This document shows positions 23,079-29,333 of a DNA stretch of 29,333 bases, one piece after another. This DNA is from UBA9988 sp964574105 (GTDB lineage Bacteria; Patescibacteriota; Minisyncoccia; Phycocordibacterales; UBA9988), in the NCBI GenBank assembly GCA_964574105.1, contig CAZNKH010000008.1, forward strand, positions 1 through 29,333, written 5' to 3'. The notes beneath the pieces are model-generated. The model saw nothing but the letters and a program-made list of their open reading frames with translations. It was not told the DNA's origin and did not search any database. Position 1 is the first letter of the stretch. Every line of letters begins with the position of its first letter. The position numbers and the translations under genes were made by a program.

Positions 23079-23381
23079 TTACTCTTTTTTCTTATCCAGC
23101 TTGTCTAAGCGGAGCAGTCTGACACCGTAATAGACCACGAGCGCGATGACGAGAAAATCAATTACCACACTCAAGAGATCACCGTAGAGAATGCGTGCGG
23201 AACCAATAGAGAGTGCGGCATCCTTAAATCCTCCTGCTGCTCCGAGGATGAGTCCGAGGAGCGGGTTGATAACATCGGTCACCAATGCTGAGACTACCTT
23301 AGAGACCGCACCTCCTAAAATAAATCCGACGGCAAGTCCCACGACCCCCTGCTCGCGAATAAATTCAATAAAGCCTTTCAT
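23079..23381 (-). CDS. mscL: large-conductance mechanosensitive channel
   Basis: MscL opens under membrane tension to release solutes after osmotic downshock. At 100 residues it is a short form. The N-terminal amphipathic helix and first pore helix read FIREQGVVGLAVGFILGGAVSK, followed by VVSALVTDVINPLLGLI, a shortened periplasmic loop, the second helix (LLSVVIDFLVIALVVYYGVR) and a charged C-terminal bundle reduced to LDKLDKKKE. A TATACT box ends 7 nt before the ATG. Its promoter lies directly after tRNA-Ala. Confidence 0.92.
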   Translation of the reverse strand: MKGFIEFIREQGVVGLAVGFILGGAVSKVVSALVTDVINPLLGLILGAAGGFKDAALSIGSARILYGDLLSVVIDFLVIALVVYYGVRLLRLDKLDKKKE

Positions 23382-23388
23382 AGATACT

Positions 23389-23394
23389 AGTATA
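23389..23394 (-). promoter_or_regulatory. -10 box of mscL, probably leaderless
   Basis: TATACT, 7 nt before the ATG at 23381 and about 10 nt after the 3' end of tRNA-Ala. Confidence 0.45.
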
Positions 23395-23403
23395 ACAAAT
23401 CTG

Positions 23404-23474
23404 TGGACCTACCGGGAGTCGAACCCGGGACTCGGCAATGCGAATGCCGCGTAATACCACTTTACTATAGGCCC
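23404..23474 (-). tRNA. tRNA-Ala, anticodon CGC
   Basis: Acceptor GGGCCTA/TAGGTCC with the G3-U70 wobble that marks alanine tRNAs, D arm GTAA/TTAC, anticodon stem CGGCA/TGCCG with loop TTCGCAT (CGC), T arm CGGGTTCGACTCCCG. CCA is not encoded, unlike tRNA-Val. It starts 1 nt after the stop codon of the tRNA-binding-domain gene. Confidence 0.95.
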
Positions 23475-23475
23475 A

Positions 23476-23820
23476 TCAGCTAATCTTTGATCCAGAAGGA
23501 ACTTCGCGCTCCGGTAAGAGGAGTACGGGAGAACCATCTTCTCCATGTGTGGCAAGTACCATTCCCTGACTCTCTAGTCCCATGAGAGTACGCGGATCAA
23601 GGTTGGCTACAACGACAATACTCTTGCCCATAATCTCCTCCGGCTCATAAGCTTTTCCGATACCAGCAATAATTTGACGCGTCTCAGGTGCCTCGCCGTC
23701 TGGCGGAGTATCTAACTCAACAACTAATTTGAGGAGTTTCTCCGAGCCATCTACACGGGAAGCCTCACGCACACGCACGATCCGCAGATCAAGTGCTTTA
23801 AATTCATTATAGCTAGCCAT
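23476..23820 (-). CDS. tRNA-binding-domain protein (MetG C-terminal / Trbp111-like)
   Basis: A stand-alone OB-fold tRNA-binding domain of 114 residues. The family pattern is clear: FKALDLRIVRVREASRVDGSEKL, QIIAGIGKAYEPEEIMGK, VVVANLDPRTLMGLESQGMVLA. Such domains form dimers that hold tRNA for methionyl-tRNA synthetase or act alone. I use the ATG at 23820, because TAGGAT ends 5 nt before it and the fold begins there; a frame from 23880 would add 20 non-family residues across the promoter. It is followed after 1 nt by tRNA-Ala. Confidence 0.9.
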   Translation of the reverse strand: MASYNEFKALDLRIVRVREASRVDGSEKLLKLVVELDTPPDGEAPETRQIIAGIGKAYEPEEIMGKSIVVVANLDPRTLMGLESQGMVLATHGEDGSPVLLLPEREVPSGSKIS

Positions 23821-23825
23821 ACTCA

Positions 23826-23831
23826 ATCCTA
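23826..23831 (-). promoter_or_regulatory. -10 box of the tRNA-binding-domain gene, leaderless
   Basis: TAGGAT, 5 nt before the ATG; a TTTTCA -35 lies 17 nt upstream. The same transcript probably carries tRNA-Ala. Confidence 0.45.
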
Positions 23832-23970
23832 GCAGAGAGGTACTCCATTGAAAAGTATTATCTACCAAGATGATTGACAAATATTTATATCCCTGTCACA
23901 GTGTACATTCGATAGATCTTCTTATTTGTTATCACATCATACTCCATACACCTAGCCCTCGCACCCCCTA

Positions 23971-24001
23971 AAACGGAGACTGTCTCATACAGTCTCCGTT
24001 T
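23971..24001. terminator. strong hairpin terminator
   Basis: Perfect 12-bp stem (AAACGGAGACTG with CAGTCTCCGTTT), 7-nt loop. Four T residues follow in the minus direction, so it ends the bactofilin-like gene. The T-rich side on the plus strand would also stop rightward transcription; I see no gene or clear promoter in 23832-23970 that would need it. Confidence 0.85.
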
Positions 24002-24023
24002 CTTTATTTTTTGGGTCCCCCAT

Positions 24024-25166
24024 TCACCGATTCATCCAGATAAAACGGTACCAGTAGTGAGAGAAAGCACCGAGCGCGGCAAGAATAAAGAGTAACTTGA
24101 TAGCCCACCCAATGTGTGGGATGAATCCGAGCGCAGTGTAGATGAGTGCGCCAAACAAGGCTGCTTGCCATGTAACTGCAACGGAGGATTCTTTTTTGAT
24201 AAGCTTAATTGCCCATATTCCGCAAATGAGACTTGCCAAAGGAATGGAAAGGAGAATGAAGAAGACATACATAAGAAGTGCAAGAACCCCAATCGGTATG
24301 CCAACAATGGTCATGAAGATAATCAGAGTTGCCATAGGAAGAGAAACTAGGAGAACAAAACCCATAAGAACACTCCACCATGGTTCATTCACCACACGAT
24401 AGACCAGCTCATGCGCCAGATTACCAAAGAGAAGCGTAATAATGAGCGCAGTTAGGAGAGTCATGATGAACTTAAGGATGATCCAGAGTCCTAAGAAGGC
24501 GATAACTGCTTCTCGCAGAGAGGTCTTCCCCATCGCGGCAAAATCCTTCGTCTCTTTGTAGATTGTCTTCCCATCAATGATTGCGGAATTCGCAATGACT
24601 GCTCGTTGCGGAGCACGGTAGATAAGATCGCCACGGATGCGAGCACGAGGACCGATCACCAATTTGTCTGCCGAAACTTCAACAGAGCCGTTCACCGCAC
24701 TCTCTATATCAACTTGTCCACCATACACACGAACATTACCTTGTACAGGACCATCAAATACAACACGCCCGCCACCAACCAATACATCTCCAGATATGTG
24801 CGCGGTTGATTCTATGCGAACTTGTCCGCCAGCAACAATCAGATCCCCAAGAATGGTACCGCCCACAATCACCGTACCCCCCACCACGCGCACATCATCA
24901 TTCGCACGACCAGTGAGCGTCACGGTACCACCGCCAATCAGAATATCTCCTGCCGTATACCCAGAATAAAGTACGGTTCCTCCACCAACAGAAAGATCTC
25001 CCCGTACAACCCCGGCAATAGATGCGGTACCCGCTCCCACATATAAATCACCTGTTACTACATCTAATTGACGGAGTGAGTACTCATCTTCTCCTTTAAT
25101 GAGTGCAGCATGGGTGCTCACGGGGAGAAGGATCGCTACACAAATGATGAATAATACTTTTTTCAT
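24024..25166 (-). CDS. exported bactofilin-like beta-helix protein with membrane helices
   Basis: The ~380-residue protein opens with a clean signal peptide (MKKVLFIICVAILLPVSTHA). Residues ~30-200 hold a regular series of short Gly- and Val-rich repeats (GDLYVGAG, GDLSVGGG, GDILIGGG, DDVRVVGG, GDLIVAGG, GDVLVGGG, GNVRVYGG), as in the beta-helix of polymer-forming bactofilins. About four membrane helices follow (~220-380). The order suggests a beta-helix outside the membrane anchored by the C-terminal bundle, unlike classic cytoplasmic bactofilins. I use the ATG at 25166; a GTG six bases upstream is also in frame. It has its own terminator (23971-24001). Confidence 0.8.
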   Translation of the reverse strand: MKKVLFIICVAILLPVSTHAALIKGEDEYSLRQLDVVTGDLYVGAGTASIAGVVRGDLSVGGGTVLYSGYTAGDILIGGGTVTLTGRANDDVRVVGGTVIVGGTILGDLIVAGGQVRIESTAHISGDVLVGGGRVVFDGPVQGNVRVYGGQVDIESAVNGSVEVSADKLVIGPRARIRGDLIYRAPQRAVIANSAIIDGKTIYKETKDFAAMGKTSLREAVIAFLGLWIILKFIMTLLTALIITLLFGNLAHELVYRVVNEPWWSVLMGFVLLVSLPMATLIIFMTIVGIPIGVLALLMYVFFILLSIPLASLICGIWAIKLIKKESSVAVTWQAALFGALIYTALGFIPHIGWAIKLLFILAALGAFSHYWYRFIWMNR

Positions 25167-25240
25167 AGCCACATATGTTGGCTAATAAGCTTTTGCCAAT
25201 ACACTCACTCTACACCAGAAAAGAAAACTCGCAAGTACAA

Positions 25241-25276
25241 AACCCCCCTGTCTCGTTAAGAGAGGAGGGGGGTTTT
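25241..25276 (-). terminator. terminator of the lysine-rich peptide gene
   Basis: Stem AACCCCCCT/AGGGGGGTT with a second tier TCTC/GAGA, then TTTTG in the minus direction. It lies 12 nt after the stop codon at 25289. Confidence 0.85.
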
Positions 25277-25288
25277 AAGAAGCAAAAC

Positions 25289-25336
25289 TTATTTCTTACC
25301 CTTCTTTGCCTTCTTTGCCTTTTTCTTTGCTGCCAT
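25289..25336 (-). CDS. 15-residue lysine/alanine-rich peptide
   Basis: A complete frame, ATG to TAA, reading MAAKKKAKKAKKGKK. Ten of fifteen residues are Lys-type basic or separated only by Ala or Gly, as in the tails of histone H1-like proteins. A strong terminator follows after 12 nt and there is a gap of about 170 nt upstream with no other gene, so a short transcript carrying only this peptide is likely. Upstream signals are weak: TATCAC ends 8 nt before the ATG, and TATACT touches it. The charge suggests nucleic-acid or ribosome binding, which is inference. The frame could be incidental to a small RNA. Confidence 0.5.
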   Translation of the reverse strand: MAAKKKAKKAKKGKK

Positions 25337-25495
25337 AGTATATCGTGATAATCGATTAAGTAATATTCGACCTACTCTTAGACAAGAGAGTGTTTACATA
25401 CATTGTAGAGAATTGCGTGACACACGCAATAAGAAAGAGTACTCACAAGAACGAAACTGTTGATAACTCATTAATTTTGATTTCAAAAAAATAAT
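25337..25495. other. intergenic stretch without a recognised gene
   Basis: About 160 bp, AT-rich, upstream of the lysine-rich peptide. It holds a small hairpin (GCGTG/CACGC), one TTATCAACA sequence and a weak promoter-like pair (TTGTCT ... TACTTA). Nothing firm. Confidence 0.3.
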
Positions 25496-25529
25496 ATCCC
25501 CATCACCCGCTACGGCGGATAATGGGGAT
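25496..25529 (-). terminator. terminator overlapping the end of the 66-residue gene
   Basis: Stem ATCCCCAT/ATGGGGAT (25522-25529 with 25496-25503) enclosing a second CCGC/GCGG stem, then TATTATTTTTTT in the minus direction. The stop codon of the gene lies within the structure. Confidence 0.85.
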
Positions 25530-25703
25530 GGTACGATGGGGTGAGTGTACAATAACTTTCTTCACTCCGGGGCCAGAGATGGAAAGTATTCCATCTTGAG
25601 TTGCAAGAACCTGTATTATGCCAGAGTCTGTGATAAACATTGAGTGACCGGTTTTCGCCTGGGTTGGACGGAGAATCTTTTCTTCACTATCAAACAAGAT
25701 CAT
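25503..25703 (-). CDS. small hypothetical protein, 66 residues
   Basis: Starts MILFDSEEKILRPTQAKTG. The composition (HSMFITDSGIIQVLATQDG, ISGPGVKKVIVHSP) suggests a small all-beta soluble domain; no membrane helix, no Cys. The start is secured by GGAGGTGA 5 nt before the ATG, the best Shine-Dalgarno on this side of the window. It lies 43 nt after the polytopic membrane gene and ends in a terminator, so it is probably the last gene of that unit. Family not recognised. Confidence 0.7.
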   Translation of the reverse strand: MILFDSEEKILRPTQAKTGHSMFITDSGIIQVLATQDGILSISGPGVKKVIVHSPHRTIPIIRRSG

Positions 25704-25746
25704 TCATTTCACCTCCACGAATAGGAACATTCCGAAAAATACTATA

Positions 25747-26694
25747 CTACATACTGGCGGGGATAGCAAGCTCAAACACCTCTGCGGGATCTGCGAGCTG
25801 TTGGAGCGCTCTTGTTGTCGTAGTAGGAAGTTCCTCTCCCTGCAACTCTTTTAATTGCTCAAATGCGGGTGGGAGAACAGTGTCGTGGAGAGAAAAACCC
25901 CACCCATTTAGAAAGGCGAGTGCCACTGAACCAAAGATAAATATCACGACATAGCCGAGGATACTCACTAGTACAAATGGGTGAATTGTCTTTGGCGGTG
26001 AGTCTGTCGGTGGTGCCACATATCCCCTCTTTACATATGAATAAATAAGAAAGAAATACGCTGCGACCCAAGGAATGATGAACACTTGAGCTATGACGGT
26101 AAGTAGCTTCCCCATAGTGGAGAATGCAGAGAATGTACCGAAAAGAAACGAGATAACAGCAAGAAAGATACAAAGAAATAAGAAACGAAATAGTAATTTA
26201 CCCTCATACCCCCGTACATAGGCGCGATTTCTGAGGAGCGCAGTCCCGCCACGCTTCCCCTCCGCAATATATACGAAAAGTGCAAAACTAAACCAGAGCT
26301 GAAAATAGATTCCCGGGACAATGAAGAGTGTATAGGCACCAAGACATAGAAAGATGACAAGGAGCACAATACATCCAATATGGATACTGTTATCCCATGC
26401 GTAGAGAAGCGCTTCGGTAACTGGAACAGTCCGTGCGCTATGGATGAGCGTATAGAGAAGAGCACTCAACAGAAGTACTTGGAGTGAGAAGAGGAGTACC
26501 ACACCAGCAGTGAGAAGTATGTCTCCACTCAAAATACCTCTCCCGATAAGCATATCGCCGAGCACTGCAGAGGCAACAACGATACCGAGAGAGAGGGAAA
26601 AAAGTGTCCGAGCCTGCGCAACGCAGAGTGTGACCGATTCACGAAAGAGTGCAATGGGGCCGGGGAGAACAATCCGTGATGGTGATTCCGCCAT
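25747..26694 (-). CDS. polytopic membrane protein of unknown function
   Basis: A 315-residue protein with about six hydrophobic segments between residues ~30 and ~270. It has the loose look of glycerophosphodiesterase-membrane-domain / YciC-type proteins (helices separated by RNRAYVRGYEGKLLFRFLFL-like junctions). The soluble C-terminal tail (PPAFEQLKELQGEELPTTTT) is Pro/Thr/Glu-rich. TATACT ends 8 nt before the ATG, within the 14-nt gap after DedA. No catalytic motif seen. Confidence 0.75.
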   Translation of the reverse strand: MAESPSRIVLPGPIALFRESVTLCVAQARTLFSLSLGIVVASAVLGDMLIGRGILSGDILLTAGVVLLFSLQVLLLSALLYTLIHSARTVPVTEALLYAWDNSIHIGCIVLLVIFLCLGAYTLFIVPGIYFQLWFSFALFVYIAEGKRGGTALLRNRAYVRGYEGKLLFRFLFLCIFLAVISFLFGTFSAFSTMGKLLTVIAQVFIIPWVAAYFFLIYSYVKRGYVAPPTDSPPKTIHPFVLVSILGYVVIFIFGSVALAFLNGWGFSLHDTVLPPAFEQLKELQGEELPTTTTRALQQLADPAEVFELAIPASM

Positions 26695-26702
26695 ATCTGA
26701 TT

Positions 26703-26708
26703 AGTATA
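26703..26708 (-). promoter_or_regulatory. -10 box of the polytopic membrane gene
   Basis: TATACT, 8 nt before the ATG at 26694, squeezed between the DedA stop and the gene. Confidence 0.35.
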
Positions 26709-27296
26709 CTATGTGCGGCGGCTCTTCCAATACTCGTAGAATGGAGGTAGTACTGAAATAATAATGATAGCGAGGATGATTGGAAAGAGGTACCGATCAA
26801 TCCCTGGGATAACTGATCCAAGAAAGTATCCTATCCCGGTGAGTCCTAAGGCCCAGAGCCCTGCGCCAATAATGTTAAATGAAAGAAAAGTTGAGTAAGA
26901 CATCTTCCCTACCCCCGCAAGAATAGGAGTGAAGGTGCGAACAATAGGAATAAAGCGCGCAATGATAATTGCACGAGAACCGTACTGTTCAAAAAAGTGC
27001 TCCGTACGAATAAGGTATTCTTTTTTAAAAAAACGAGAATCTTTTCGCGAGAAGAGTGCAGGGCCTACACGGTAACCGAAAGCATAGCCAACAGAATCTC
27101 CCGCGATTGCGGCACTGAAGAGAAGTGGTGCAAGAATCCAAAAATTTAAAAAACCTTGTGAAGCAAGAAATCCAGCAGTAAAAAGCAGACTATCTCCCGG
27201 AAGAAAGAAACCAAAAAAAAGCCCACTCTCGGCAAAGATAATAGCAGTGAGCCCCACATAACCACCCCACTCAATGAGCGCAACAATATCAAACAT
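26709..27296 (-). CDS. DedA-family membrane protein
   Basis: DedA proteins are inner-membrane transporters; several act as polyprenyl-phosphate or phospholipid flippases or affect the proton gradient. The 195-residue protein carries the signature FAESGLFFGFFLPGDSLLFTAG, GDSVGYAFGYRVGPALF, and FIPIVRTFTPILAGVGKM with the conserved Arg and Pro residues of the second re-entrant part, then two more helices. I start it at the ATG at 27296, where TACACT ends 6 nt before; a frame from 27338 would run across the promoter. Confidence 0.94.
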   Translation of the reverse strand: MFDIVALIEWGGYVGLTAIIFAESGLFFGFFLPGDSLLFTAGFLASQGFLNFWILAPLLFSAAIAGDSVGYAFGYRVGPALFSRKDSRFFKKEYLIRTEHFFEQYGSRAIIIARFIPIVRTFTPILAGVGKMSYSTFLSFNIIGAGLWALGLTGIGYFLGSVIPGIDRYLFPIILAIIIISVLPPFYEYWKSRRT

Positions 27297-27302
27297 CTGC
27301 GT

Positions 27303-27308
27303 AGTGTA
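27303..27308 (-). promoter_or_regulatory. -10 box of the DedA gene, leaderless
   Basis: TACACT, 6 nt before the ATG at 27296, just after the terminator of the gene upstream. Confidence 0.45.
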
Positions 27309-27328
27309 ACATATTAAACAAAAAGAAA

Positions 27329-27350
27329 TCCGCCACAAAATTGTGGCGGA
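27329..27350 (-). terminator. rho-independent terminator
   Basis: Stem TCCGCCACAA/TTGTGGCGGA with a 2-nt spacer, then TTTCTTTTTG in the minus direction; ends the unit formed by the three genes to its right. Confidence 0.85.
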
Positions 27351-27365
27351 GATAGACGAGAAGTC

Positions 27366-27866
27366 TTAACGAGCAAGTGGTATGCAAGAGTTGGTCATCG
27401 CAGCCTTTTGAACCGCAAGATCTTGGTCTGCTCGTAACCTTGACAGGACGAAGGAAGGTACACAGGGATGTTTCGCCATTAGGATGCGAATCTGCACACT
27501 TGGATCATCTCTCAGTAGTTCAAAATAGTTTTTAGAGACATAAAACCCAGTGACGCGCAAAGGGAAACTCCTCAATCTTTCTTCCTGCTCCGAAAACCAT
27601 TCACACAGCACCAGTGGCATTGTATGCCCTTTCCCATCAGATACATCCTCTTTTGCACCAACTAAGACACAGAGAAGAGAGAGGAGTGGCTCGGCAGAAC
27701 AGTGTTTGAGAATATCAAAGGTCCGAGCACTGAGTCTGAATTTCTCAACAACGCGCACCAATATTTCCTGCAGTTCTATTGCATCCTCTTCGTTAACTTC
27801 CCTCCGTCGCTTATCCACAACTTGATTCCTTTCATCGGCAACAAGCGTATCAAGTGATGAGCCCAT
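27366..27866 (-). CDS. hypothetical protein with LRV/HEAT-like C-terminal repeats
   Basis: A 166-residue protein, mostly helical. The last ~60 residues carry two repeats like leucine-rich repeat variants: DDPSVQIRILMAKHPCVPS and DQDLAVQKAAMTNSCIP, each a short D-x-x-V helix followed by a second helix. The N-terminal half is charged (DERNQVVDKRRREVNEEDAI). I use the ATG at 27866, which has AAAGGAG 8 nt before it; a longer in-frame start at 27968 would run back into the preceding gene. It starts 53 nt after the GH15-like gene and probably belongs to its transcript. Function unknown, likely protein-protein contacts. Confidence 0.7.
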   Translation of the reverse strand: MGSSLDTLVADERNQVVDKRRREVNEEDAIELQEILVRVVEKFRLSARTFDILKHCSAEPLLSLLCVLVGAKEDVSDGKGHTMPLVLCEWFSEQEERLRSFPLRVTGFYVSKNYFELLRDDPSVQIRILMAKHPCVPSFVLSRLRADQDLAVQKAAMTNSCIPLAR

Positions 27867-27919
27867 TATTACTTCTCCTTTCAAAAGTTCTTTTCCAGGA
27901 GAGACTATAACACATAGGC

Positions 27920-28954
27920 TTAGACGCCGACAAGTGTCTTTGCTACTACATAGAGACTCTCGCTCCACGCGAGCGGAACATTCTCATTGTAACGATCACT
28001 GTTGCTGAAATAGAGCTCAGGGAGGAGCCCCTCCTTTGTCACCACTGATTCTGCTTTTTTGAAGTACTCTCGTGCCCGCTCATACTCTCCACGCTCAGCA
28101 TAGATGATTGCAAGCCAAGGAAAGCCGAAGGTCCACTCTGCCTCCTCGCTCCATCCATCTTCATTTGCGTTATAGTAGCGGTCTGTCTTATAGCGAAGTA
28201 TGCCATGCTGCTTTTCCAGATGATATTCAAGATTACGAAGAATATAGTCCGCATTCTCTCTGCTTATAATCCGATACGGCCAAATGAGTGAGAGGAGTGA
28301 AAGATCGCAGAATTTATCTTTACTCTCGCGTGGTAACAATTTTTCTAAAGTGGCTCCGCCTTTTTCAATATACTCGCGAGGTACCGTAATGTAGGGGAGG
28401 CGCGCTACCGACTCTAAACCAGCGAGCATTGCTCCGACCGAGGATGCGTGCACCTCCTCCCACTCTTCCCACATCCCCGAATCAGGATCATGCCAATATT
28501 CAATGGCACCAGCGTAGTCAACCAACTTCTGAATAACCCGTTTATCATCGTCTAACTCCACTACTCCGTGGCCTCTCATTTCTAAATCACCAAACTTGTA
28601 CAGGAGTGCACCAACGGCATCGTTCTGTTTATTTCCCCATTCTTCCCAAAACTCTTCAAAAGTCTCTGGATTATAGCGCGCGTGAATGTACTGCCATGTC
28701 TCGTAGGGCTTGTGTTGTGCCGCCCATGAGATCTTTGCTTCGTGTTTTTTAAGTGTGTCCAAGAGTGCACGGTAGGTGCGCCGTACGGTATCCCAATCCC
28801 CCGTTGCCTCAAATGCAAGTGCAGTGTAAAAGTTGTCACGGAGCCATGCCTTGTTATATCCCGTTGATACTTCTTGTGCCGACGCGAGAAAAAGTCCAGA
28901 TGGGGACTGTAATTTCTTAATTACTTCAAGGTGAGTATCTATGGCATTATTCAT
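27920..28954 (-). CDS. GH15-like (alpha/alpha)6-barrel protein
   Basis: A 344-residue protein resembling the catalytic barrel of GH15 glucoamylases and the related phosphorylase-kinase regulatory subunits. Landmarks: YNKAWLRDNFYTALAFE (compare YIWHRDAAF in the GH15 at 12.6 kb), NKQNDAVGALLYKF, the acid region SGMWEEWEEVHASSVGAM, and LPELYFSN near the C-terminus with ENVPLAWSESLYV. The N-terminal beta-sandwich of the other GH15 is absent. Glu residues stand in both catalytic positions, so activity is plausible, but the substrate is unknown. No signal peptide. It overlaps the upstream coiled-coil gene by 8 nt. Confidence 0.85.
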   Translation of the reverse strand: MNNAIDTHLEVIKKLQSPSGLFLASAQEVSTGYNKAWLRDNFYTALAFEATGDWDTVRRTYRALLDTLKKHEAKISWAAQHKPYETWQYIHARYNPETFEEFWEEWGNKQNDAVGALLYKFGDLEMRGHGVVELDDDKRVIQKLVDYAGAIEYWHDPDSGMWEEWEEVHASSVGAMLAGLESVARLPYITVPREYIEKGGATLEKLLPRESKDKFCDLSLLSLIWPYRIISRENADYILRNLEYHLEKQHGILRYKTDRYYNANEDGWSEEAEWTFGFPWLAIIYAERGEYERAREYFKKAESVVTKEGLLPELYFSNSDRYNENVPLAWSESLYVVAKTLVGV

Positions 28955-29333
28955 TATTACGATCTCTCCCTATTACTTGCTCTGCTACTAACGGCCATTC
29001 TCGTCTTAATTCTATCGTACGATGAAGCATCTCACTATACACCCTCTGCTGTTCAGCTACCTTAAGCAACCCTTTCTTCTTATAATAGTCCGTCTCCCGC
29101 TCGGATGCATCGCGCATTTTTTCTAGAAGTATAAGTTCTTTTGCAAAGGCTCGATCTTCATCATTCTCTATCTTCCACTCTCGTCCATTCAATTCAAAGT
29201 GAGTAAGCGTCTCCGACTCTGTCTCTGTAACTTCGAAGAGACCGTGTAATTCTTGTGCTATCTCCTCGTCAGCACGGACAAGGAGCTCTTGTCGCACAGA
29301 GCGTTCTTTTTCTTGAACTTCCTGTATTTGTTC
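28947..29333 (-). CDS. coiled-coil hypothetical protein, 5' part cut by window edge
   Basis: The frame is open to the right edge; 128 C-terminal residues are visible, nearly all charged and helical (QEVQEKERSVRQELLVRADE ... ELILLEKMRDASERE), typical of a coiled coil. A GTG at 29297 is an internal codon, since the frame continues upstream of it. Its last codons overlap the start of the GH15-like gene by 8 nt, implying translational coupling. I do not recognise the family. Confidence 0.65.
   Translation of the reverse strand, partial: EQIQEVQEKERSVRQELLVRADEEIAQELHGLFEVTETESETLTHFELNGREWKIENDEDRAFAKELILLEKMRDASERETDYYKKKGLLKVAEQQRVYSEMLHRTIELRREWPLVAEQVIGRDRNNE

Noticed and set aside
25458..25466. 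DnaA-box-like TTATCAACA, possible origin
   Set aside because: A single imperfect box without a cluster, AT-rich unwinding array or dnaA/dnaN neighbours.

Overview
The window looks like a chromosomal piece of a small-genome bacterium, probably a member of the Candidate Phyla Radiation (Patescibacteria, Parcubacteria-like). This is an inference from gene content and style: very tight packing, many tiny proteins, short versions of household enzymes (UvrA of 844 residues), and many genes whose -10 box lies only 4-9 nt before the start codon with no Shine-Dalgarno sequence, which implies leaderless mRNAs. No 16S or ribosomal protein gene is present to fix the lineage.

Layout. 1-6.7 kb is a nucleotide excision repair cluster on the minus strand: uvrC (cut by the left edge), uvrA and uvrB. 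Between them lie one divergent hypothetical gene and two very short membrane or exported proteins. A candidate small RNA (about 6585-6692) and tgt (queuosine-type tRNA modification) follow, then a short plus-strand gene with its own promoter and terminator. 8.2-17.0 kb is a compact minus-strand sugar block, transcribed right to left: a GT4/GT5-like glycogen or starch synthase, a GH57 amylase, a GH15 glucoamylase-like enzyme, zwf, gnd, pgi and a ROK-family sugar kinase. Together they could build and break down an alpha-glucan and feed the glucose into the oxidative pentose phosphate branch.

17.2-19.8 kb is the accessory region. It holds a large serine recombinase with an intact-looking catalytic domain, lying against the 3' end of a tRNA-Val(CAC) gene. 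The recombinase is flanked by 97-bp inverted repeats, one made from its own 3' coding end plus the last bases of the tRNA. Beside it is a segment of about 790 bp bounded by a different pair of ~89-bp inverted repeats. That segment holds exact short pieces of the same recombinase and a GC-rich cargo gene with a near-consensus promoter. I read this as a recently rearranged integrative element plus a deletion derivative or satellite of it.

19.8-29.3 kb is mostly envelope and small housekeeping genes: VIT-type transporter, PGPGW-like membrane protein, a DUF2157 / DUF4401-like / GDYXXLXY gene trio, MscL, tRNA-Ala(CGC), a tRNA-binding-domain protein, an exported bactofilin-like beta-helix membrane protein, a 15-residue lysine-rich peptide, a DedA protein, a polytopic membrane protein, a repeat protein, a second GH15-like alpha/alpha-barrel protein and the end of a coiled-coil protein cut by the right edge. 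Strong hairpin terminators separate most transcription units.
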